DNA of 28,176 nucleotides. Origin: Clostridia bacterium. Its GTDB lineage: Bacteria > Bacillota_A > Clostridia > Christensenellales > Aristaeellaceae. The position numbers were made by a program, and so were the translations under genes. Location of the stretch: NCBI GenBank assembly GCA_017399225.1, contig JAFQEB010000061.1:1-28176 (forward strand). The letters run 5' to 3'. Numbering within the stretch: position 1 is the stretch's first letter; every line of letters starts with the position of its first letter. This document shows positions 21,154 to 28,176 of the stretch, piece after piece. Below the pieces are notes generated by a model. It was not told the origin of the DNA. It did no database searches and saw nothing but the letters and a program-made list of their open reading frames with translations.

Positions 21154-22302
21154 TTACTGACCGGCCCTGCCGGTGCGGCCGTCCTGCACGATGACCGCTG
21201 CGCCCATCATCGCGATGGCAACAGCCTGCACCCCGTAGAGGATGGTGTTGGAGATGGTGATGCCCATCTTGCCGTCCAGGCCGAACTCCAGGAAGATCAC
21301 CAGGCCTGCGCCCAGCACGAACAGCACGATGCGCAGGATGCTCCAGAGCTTCCAGCCCTGCTGCTTCACCCCGCGGACGATGCGGGTAGCGAGGATGAAC
21401 ACCAGCACAGCCGCCGCCATGAGCATGTTCAGGCACACGAAGCCGAACTTGATCAGCTCGTCCCCGCGCCAGGATTCAAACATGATCTGGCACACGCTGA
21501 CGATGGCCAGGCCCGTTTCCGCCGCGCGGCCCCAGGGGGCACGGCACAGCACCAGCACCAGCGCCGCAATAAAGGCGACAGCGGCGATCAGCGCCTCATA
21601 CGCATACACCTTCAGGAAGGGGTCGCCCCACTCGCCCAGGCCCGTGAAGGGCAGGCCCTGCAGGGCCTCCGCCGCCCGGTAGCTGCCCACGCCCTGCAGC
21701 GTGAACTGCTCGCCGAAGCGCCCGCAGGCGATCAGCAGCAGCATACCGGGAACGATCAGCTCCAGCGCCTCCGTCACCTTCTGACGGCAAACCTTCGCGT
21801 ACAGCAGCGCGCCCAGCAGACCGCCGAGGATCGCGCCGTACATGGTGTAGCCGCCCTGCCAGAACTGGCCCAGGAAGGCTGCCGTGCTGCCCAGGTCATT
21901 GACGATGTAGCTCCAGCGCACCGCGCAGAACAGCAGGTGGGAGCACACCAGGCCAAAGGCGCCGGAAACCAGGGCCAGCGCCGCGCCATTGACCGCGCAG
22001 CGGCCGCGCAGCTTCGCCAGCAGCGCCGTCAGGATGATGGCCAGCGCCGCGCCCGCCGCGATGCACACGGCATAGGCCGTCACCGCCGGGCCGACGGGGT
22101 CAAAGTAGATATCCATTTCGCCATAGGAGACTGCCTCCAGCGTCTGGGGGGAAACGAGGGTGAAGAGCTTCACCGGCTCATCCACCAGCAGCGCCGGGGA
22201 GGTGGGCACCAGAAAGAGCAGCGCCAGCACGGCAATAACCGCCGCCGCGCCCGTCACAAGGCCCCACACGCCGCAGGGCTTCTTTGCGTTCAGCTGATTC
22301 AT
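21154..22302 (-). CDS. Divergent prolipoprotein diacylglyceryl transferase (Lgt)-family membrane protein
   Basis: A 382-residue polytopic protein resembling Lgt, which adds diacylglycerol to the lipobox cysteine of prolipoproteins. Family-like parts are QGGYTMYGAILGGLLGALLY, equivalent to the HGG loop region, and CGRFGEQFTLQGVG where classical Lgt has the GRxGNFxNxE signature. The Gly-Arg pair is kept, but the Asn and Glu positions differ, and Tyr seems to stand at the position of the E. coli catalytic His. The protein is about 100 residues longer than usual, with extra helices at the C-terminus (KLWSILRIVLFVLGAGLVIF). The ATG at 22302 follows AGGAGA. It has its own promoter, with the GNAT gene downstream. 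It may be the housekeeping Lgt of this lineage or a relative with another job. Confidence 0.78.
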   Translation of the reverse strand: MNQLNAKKPCGVWGLVTGAAAVIAVLALLFLVPTSPALLVDEPVKLFTLVSPQTLEAVSYGEMDIYFDPVGPAVTAYAVCIAAGAALAIILTALLAKLRGRCAVNGAALALVSGAFGLVCSHLLFCAVRWSYIVNDLGSTAAFLGQFWQGGYTMYGAILGGLLGALLYAKVCRQKVTEALELIVPGMLLLIACGRFGEQFTLQGVGSYRAAEALQGLPFTGLGEWGDPFLKVYAYEALIAAVAFIAALVLVLCRAPWGRAAETGLAIVSVCQIMFESWRGDELIKFGFVCLNMLMAAAVLVFILATRIVRGVKQQGWKLWSILRIVLFVLGAGLVIFLEFGLDGKMGITISNTILYGVQAVAIAMMGAAVIVQDGRTGRAGQ

Positions 22303-22355
22303 ATCAAGTATCTCCTGAATCTCACATTGGGCCGGTACATACAGACCCAGTATCC

Positions 22356-22384
22356 ATTATAGTCGCTTTTCCGCGTCTTTGCAA
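22356..22384 (-). promoter_or_regulatory. Promoter of the Lgt-family gene
   Basis: Minus strand TTGCAA (22379-22384), a 17-bp spacer, TATAAT (22356-22361), about 55 bp before the start at 22302. Confidence 0.62.
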
Positions 22385-22412
22385 GATGCTGCGCGATTTG
22401 TTGCAAATCCTG

Positions 22413-23243
22413 TCAGCCCGCCAGCTGCATCAGCCCCAGTGCCAGCAGGAAGGAGAGCCCGCCGTGCAGCGCCTGCCAGCCCAGCTGCGCCGCCAGCGGC
22501 ATGAACCGCGCCGGATACAGCGCCCGGTTCTGCATCACAACGGCCATGCCGCCAAAGCCCGTTGCACCCGCCGCCAGGGCAGTCCGCAGGGCCAGGGGTA
22601 ATGGCAGCGACGCGATGGCCTGCACGCCCGTGGTCACCTCCAGCAGCGTCGTCAGCACCAGCGCCCATGCCGGAAACATGATCTCCGCCAGCCGCGCGAA
22701 GATGCGCAGCATCACCATCGTCCCGCAGACCAGCAGCATCGTGCGGGCCGCCTGATCCACCGCCATGCCGAAGGTCAGGGGCACAGGCGGAGGCGGAGGC
22801 GTCTCCCCAGCTGCTCTCCCCTGCCCTGCCAGGGCGTATGCCGCCAGGCCCGTCAGGCCGCCCCCCGCCAGCACGCTGACCAGCACTGCCAGTCCAGCTC
22901 CCGGCGAGGCCAGCCATCCCCCTACCGTTCCCAGCAAGAACATGGGGCTCATGGTCGCCGTGGCCGCCGCCAGGCCGATCCGCTGCCGCCGGGGCATATC
23001 CTCCCGCAGGGCCAGCAGCCGCGCCCCGGCAGGCGACCCGCCTCCCCAGCCCAGCAGCAGCATTCCCCACGCCGGTATGCGGCCGGAAAAACGGCTGGCC
23101 AGCATCAGCGACAGCACCATGTACGGCAGCAGCCCCGGCAGCACCGCCTCCACAAACAGCCGGCAGGCCGCCGAGGCCGCATCCATCACCTCCGGCGCGC
23201 AGCACAGCAGGGCGCACATCAGCCCCATCAGCAGGATTCGCAT
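22413..23243 (-). CDS. YlbJ-like sporulation integral membrane protein (Gate domain)
   Basis: A 276-residue polytopic protein with about seven helices. The region GWGGGSPAGARLLALREDMP then RQRIGLAAATATMSPMFLLG followed by TVGGWL matches the YlbJ / nucleoside-recognition 'Gate' pattern (GxPxGAK ... SPxFLIGTVG). A second half-repeat ends GFGGMAVVMQNRALYP. YlbJ-type proteins belong to the sporulation membrane set in Bacilli and Clostridia, but their cargo is unknown. A proline-rich loop (ETPPPPPVPL) joins the halves. I chose ATG 23243 (MRILLMGLMCALLCC), just after a GGGGGGAG stretch, over upstream in-frame ATGs that lack a binding site. It is divergent from polA, with 73 bp between the starts. 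Confidence 0.82.
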   Translation of the reverse strand: MRILLMGLMCALLCCAPEVMDAASAACRLFVEAVLPGLLPYMVLSLMLASRFSGRIPAWGMLLLGWGGGSPAGARLLALREDMPRRQRIGLAAATATMSPMFLLGTVGGWLASPGAGLAVLVSVLAGGGLTGLAAYALAGQGRAAGETPPPPPVPLTFGMAVDQAARTMLLVCGTMVMLRIFARLAEIMFPAWALVLTTLLEVTTGVQAIASLPLPLALRTALAAGATGFGGMAVVMQNRALYPARFMPLAAQLGWQALHGGLSFLLALGLMQLAG

Positions 23244-23254
23244 GAACTCCCCCC

Positions 23255-23283
23255 TTTTTTTCGCACGGAAAACGTGGTATACT
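23255..23283 (+). promoter_or_regulatory. Weak candidate promoter of polA
   Basis: TATACT (23278-23283) with only a T-run at the -35 position (23255-23260). It is 33 bp before the polA start. Confidence 0.35.
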
Positions 23284-23316
23284 TGCTGCAAGACTATTCA
23301 TTCCGGAGGCGTCAAT

Positions 23317-25935
<2,619 letters not shown>

Positions 25936-26003
25936 AACGCCTGACAAGCTTCTGAAAATCCGATGGATCGGCAGGAAATTTTACATTTGTGACGAATATA
26001 TGA

Positions 26004-26032
26004 TTGTCTGCACATGCGCATGACAATATAAG
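26004..26032 (+). promoter_or_regulatory. Candidate promoter of the 86-residue protein gene
   Basis: TTGTCT (26004-26009), a 17-bp spacer, TATAAG (26027-26032). An inverted repeat ATTGTC ... GACAAT (26003-26008 / 26022-26027) and the palindrome CATGCGCATG (26013-26022) lie between the boxes and could be an operator. Confidence 0.5.
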
Positions 26033-26063
26033 CATTGAAAACACCGCAAAGGAGCATACACAT

Positions 26064-26324
26064 ATGGCTGAGATTCTGGAATTCAAGTTTGACACCCAGC
26101 TGCTGATCGAGGGCCACGACCTGGATGAGGACGAGATCTTCGACTACATCACCGAGCACTTCGAGGGCGACTGCCTGCTGGCCGTTGGCGACGACGAGCT
26201 GATCAAGATCCACTTCCACACCAACAAGCCCTGGGAAGTGCTGGAATACTGCGCCACCCTGGGCGAGATCCACGACATCGTGGTGGAGAACATGCAGCTG
26301 CAGTCCGAGGGCCAGCACGGCTGA
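26064..26324 (+). CDS. Small protein resembling the C-terminal domain of FakA/YloV (DAK-type kinase)
   Basis: An 86-residue protein, MAEILEFKFDTQLLIEGHDL onward. The segment DCLLAVGDDELIKIHFHTNK followed by PWEVLEYCATLGEIHDIVVENM closely follows the pattern GDSLVVVGDDxxxKVHVHTNxPGxVLxxAxxxGxLxxIxIxNM seen near the end of YloV/FakA, the kinase of the fatty-acid kinase system (dihydroxyacetone-kinase-like). Here it stands alone, without the kinase and central domains. The ATG at 26064 follows AAAGGAG at about 9 nt. It is monocistronic, with a candidate promoter and a strong bidirectional terminator. It may bind a FakB/DegV-type partner or regulate a full-length FakA; this is inference. The protein is strongly acidic. 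Confidence 0.75.
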   Translation: MAEILEFKFDTQLLIEGHDLDEDEIFDYITEHFEGDCLLAVGDDELIKIHFHTNKPWEVLEYCATLGEIHDIVVENMQLQSEGQHG

Positions 26325-26343
26325 GAAGCCCGGCTTGCATATC

Positions 26344-26377
26344 AACAAAACCGTCCGGATCTCCGGACGGTTTTGTT
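26344..26377. terminator. Strong bidirectional intrinsic terminator
   Basis: A perfect 15-bp stem (AACAAAACCGTCCGG / CCGGACGGTTTTGTT) with loop ATCT. The arms carry T-runs for the plus strand (TTTTGTT) and A-runs giving T-runs on the minus strand. Confidence 0.9.
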
Positions 26378-26492
26378 ATGTACACATCCACGCGCGCCAC
26401 GCTATGAACGATACACGGCACAGTTTTTCTCACCTGCATTGGACAAAACGCGCCTGTGATGTGTCAAATAGGATGCAAGGAGGTGATGAACC

Positions 26493-26981
26493 ATGACCCG
26501 CGACGAAACCCTGTCCGAATGGCTGGAGGCATATGGCGACCTGATCAACCGCACATGCTGCCTGCTACTGGGCGACAGGGCGCTGGCAGAGGACGCCGCG
26601 CAGGAGACCTTCATCCGCGCTTGGAAGTCGATGACGCAATTCAAGGGGGATGCGTCCCCCAGGACATGGCTCACCCGCATCGCCATCAATGTCTGCCGCA
26701 ATCTCCGCCGCACGGCCTGGTTCCGCCGCAATGACCGCTCCGTCACTCCAGAGGAGCTTCCGCTCACTGCCCCGGAGGAGGACAGGACGCTGCTCCTCAC
26801 CGTCCGTCAGCTGCCGGAAAAGTACCGGCAAGTCGTCATCCTGCGCTACTATCAAGGGATGAGCCTGGACGAGGCAGCCGAGGCCCTGGACATCAGCCGG
26901 AGCGCTGTGCATCACCGCCTGCACAAAGCGCTGGATAAGCTGCGCATTGACTATGACGAAGGGAGGAACGAGCATGACTGA
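26493..26981 (+). CDS. ECF-type RNA polymerase sigma factor
   Basis: A 162-residue sigma-70 family extracytoplasmic-function factor. Region 2 runs through GDRALAEDAAQETFIRAWKS and PRTWLTRIAINVCRNLRR; region 4 reads LPEKYRQVVILRYYQGMSLD then EAAEALDISRSAVHHRLHKA, a clear helix-turn-helix. Regions 1.1 and 3 are absent, as expected for the class. The ATG at 26493 lies about 8 nt after AAGGAGGTGA, an almost full anti-Shine-Dalgarno match. The stop overlaps the start of the putative anti-sigma gene by 8 bp, the usual coupling. I see no clear sigma-A promoter in the 115 bp after the upstream terminator, so control by its own or another ECF factor is possible. Confidence 0.94.
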   Translation: MTRDETLSEWLEAYGDLINRTCCLLLGDRALAEDAAQETFIRAWKSMTQFKGDASPRTWLTRIAINVCRNLRRTAWFRRNDRSVTPEELPLTAPEEDRTLLLTVRQLPEKYRQVVILRYYQGMSLDEAAEALDISRSAVHHRLHKALDKLRIDYDEGRNEHD

Positions 26982-28032
26982 ACGCGATCTCACCCGCGTA
27001 CTGAGCCAAAGCGTACAGGACGTGCACCTCTCTGACGCGGCCCGGCGGAGCATCCGCCTGGCGACAAAGGAGGAACGGACTGTGAAAATGAAGAGATTTG
27101 CTGCCATCCTGTTGGTAACGGTACTGGCCCTGAGCGCAACCGCAGGTGTTGCAGCAGGACTGGGCATGTTCGATTTGCTCGCGCAGAAAATGGGCCAGGA
27201 GGTTTTGCCTCAGGCGACAGAAATCGTGCAGAACAATATGGCCATTGCTGAAAACGAATACGCGACCTACCATGTGCGCCAGGCCGCCTATGACGGTCAA
27301 TGTGCCGTTATCATGGTGGACGTAAAGCCTAAGCGCAATGATATCCTGCTGGTTGATGAAACGTGTGCCCCTGAAGAAGATCTGATCGCCTGGTATATAC
27401 CCGAGCTGCAAGGAAGCACGCAGACCATTCTTGAATATGCCATCGAACATGAACAGACCGTCGTATATGCCACCATGCGCAATTCCTTCAACGGTGAGTG
27501 CATGGTGATCGACAGCTGGGACAATGGCACCTTGACCCTGATGATGAGCTTTAACGCAACCGATGACATTCTTCCCCTGACTTTTGACTTCACGGCCTTG
27601 CCCTGTCATTCAAACGGTATTTGGACAGGCGAACGCGCTTCCGCATCGGCAGAAATTGAGCTGACCGCAGCCGCCCCCCTTTGGCAGATCAGCAGCGAGC
27701 AGACCTTCGATCTGCCGGAATACGGCGTCCGTATCGAGGGCATGACTGTTATCGGCACGGTGCTTCAGTCCTACTATGAGATGAAATACACCATCACCGA
27801 TATCGAAAAGGCTGATCAACCCCATCGCATTGAGCTCCTGGATGCGCAGGGAAATCCCCTTCCGCGCGGCGTACTGGGTGTCGGCGGCAGCGACCTTCTC
27901 AAAGAGAACGGCCAGTTGGTCACCTGGCACGGAGGCTTCGGCCCAACCGCTGAGGCTCCTGCACAACTGATGCTCCGGTTCGTCTCCTATGAGGCAGTTG
28001 CCCCTTCTCAGGTAATTCTTGATCTCAAGTAA
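26974..28032 (+). CDS. Putative membrane-anchored anti-sigma factor (DUF4179-like)
   Basis: A 352-residue protein: a short cytoplasmic segment (MTERDLTRVLSQSVQDVHLS), one membrane helix (about 41-63, FAAILLVTVLALSATAGVAA) and a large outside part with beta-strand character. The outer part contains YATYHVRQAAYDGQCAVIMV, LTFDFTALPCHSNGIWTGE and a C-terminal LMLRFVSYEAVAPSQVILDL. The layout and overlap with the ECF sigma gene fit an anti-sigma factor that holds the sigma at the membrane until an outside signal arrives. It resembles DUF4179-type proteins; no zinc-binding ZAS motif (HxxxCxxC) is seen in the N-terminus. The ATG at 26974 lies 7 nt after GGGAGG. The anti-sigma role is inferred from context. 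Confidence 0.8.
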   Translation: MTERDLTRVLSQSVQDVHLSDAARRSIRLATKEERTVKMKRFAAILLVTVLALSATAGVAAGLGMFDLLAQKMGQEVLPQATEIVQNNMAIAENEYATYHVRQAAYDGQCAVIMVDVKPKRNDILLVDETCAPEEDLIAWYIPELQGSTQTILEYAIEHEQTVVYATMRNSFNGECMVIDSWDNGTLTLMMSFNATDDILPLTFDFTALPCHSNGIWTGERASASAEIELTAAAPLWQISSEQTFDLPEYGVRIEGMTVIGTVLQSYYEMKYTITDIEKADQPHRIELLDAQGNPLPRGVLGVGGSDLLKENGQLVTWHGGFGPTAEAPAQLMLRFVSYEAVAPSQVILDLK

Positions 28033-28042
28033 GCCTAGTGAT

Positions 28043-28071
28043 TTGTCAAACCAAGTGCAACACATTATAAA
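28043..28071 (+). promoter_or_regulatory. Promoter reading off the right edge
   Basis: TTGTCA (28043-28048), a 17-bp spacer, TATAAA (28066-28071), starting 11 bp after the anti-sigma stop. The downstream gene is outside the window. Confidence 0.5.
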
Positions 28072-28123
28072 GTTCAAGATCCCAAAGGAATTGAGGTGAC
28101 TGGAAATTGAGCACCTTACGAGG

Positions 28124-28154
28124 CCTGGCGTTGATCAACGCCAGGTTTCGTTTT
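28124..28154 (+). terminator. Perfect palindromic hairpin with T-rich tail (terminator or attenuator)
   Basis: CCTGGCGTTGA / TCAACGCCAGG (28124-28145) is a perfect 22-bp inverted repeat followed by TTTCGTTTT. It lies about 50 bp after the promoter at 28043-28071, so it could attenuate a transcript that continues beyond the window, or serve the sigma operon. Confidence 0.65.
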
Positions 28155-28176
28155 AGTGTAACGGGACTGACTCTGG

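Noticed and set aside
22765..23316. Upstream in-frame extension of polA by 184 codons
   Set aside because: It is antisense to the YlbJ-like gene. The ATG at 23317 has a good ribosome binding site and gives the family's usual N-terminus.
26004..26063. N-terminal extension of the 86-residue protein
   Set aside because: The extension covers the candidate promoter and the ribosome binding site; ATG 26064 fits both the binding site and the domain boundary.

Overview
The window reads as a GC-rich Bacillota chromosome, most likely a gut-type Clostridia. The signs are AGGAGG-type ribosome binding sites at nearly every gene, TTGACA/TATAAT promoters, a YacL-type PIN/TRAM protein, a YlbJ-like sporulation membrane protein, YozG-like and DUF2975 proteins, and a Firmicutes-style PolA without 3'-5' exonuclease residues. 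An order such as Christensenellales is only a guess. No tRNA, rRNA, CRISPR array, phage block or intact transposase is visible.

Layout. 1-699: 5' part of alaS (minus). 923-7772 (plus): a Gfo/Idh/MocA oxidoreductase, then a carbohydrate-type ABC importer (ATPase, two permeases, and last a solute-binding lipoprotein that also has a C-terminal membrane helix), then a secreted OB-fold-like protein with its own promoter. 7831-13693 (minus): an XRE regulator with membrane helices, and a five-gene run radA, yacL-like, GyrI-like, MFS, glycerophosphodiesterase. 13883-16379: a divergent pair, a secreted polysaccharide deacetylase (minus) and an AEC transporter (plus). 16669-20213 (minus): seven small genes, six encoding membrane proteins (two tandem DUF2975) and one a YozG-like HTH regulator; this is the least described block. 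20320-23243 (minus): a GNAT acetyltransferase, a divergent Lgt-family protein and a YlbJ-like protein. 23317-28032 (plus): polA, an 86-residue protein resembling the end of FakA/YloV, and an ECF sigma factor with a membrane-anchored putative anti-sigma partner. The right edge holds a promoter and a strong hairpin, possibly the leader of a gene or element beyond the window.

The non-coding DNA is unusually rich in repeats. Two inverted copies of an approximately 250-bp multi-hairpin element lie at 1926-2171 and 16393-16663, each bounded by its own matched pair of hairpins. A perfect 91-bp sequence is tandemly duplicated inside the ABC operon. Heptanucleotide GAATTCG tracts lie inside two coding sequences (the binding lipoprotein and polA). 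The radA gene appears to start at CTG, since no ATG, GTG or TTG precedes its zinc finger.

Functionally the left half looks like sugar uptake and processing plus secreted envelope functions. The centre and right hold housekeeping DNA repair and replication (radA, polA) mixed with envelope and regulatory modules. All product calls come from motif recognition by eye; no database search was run.
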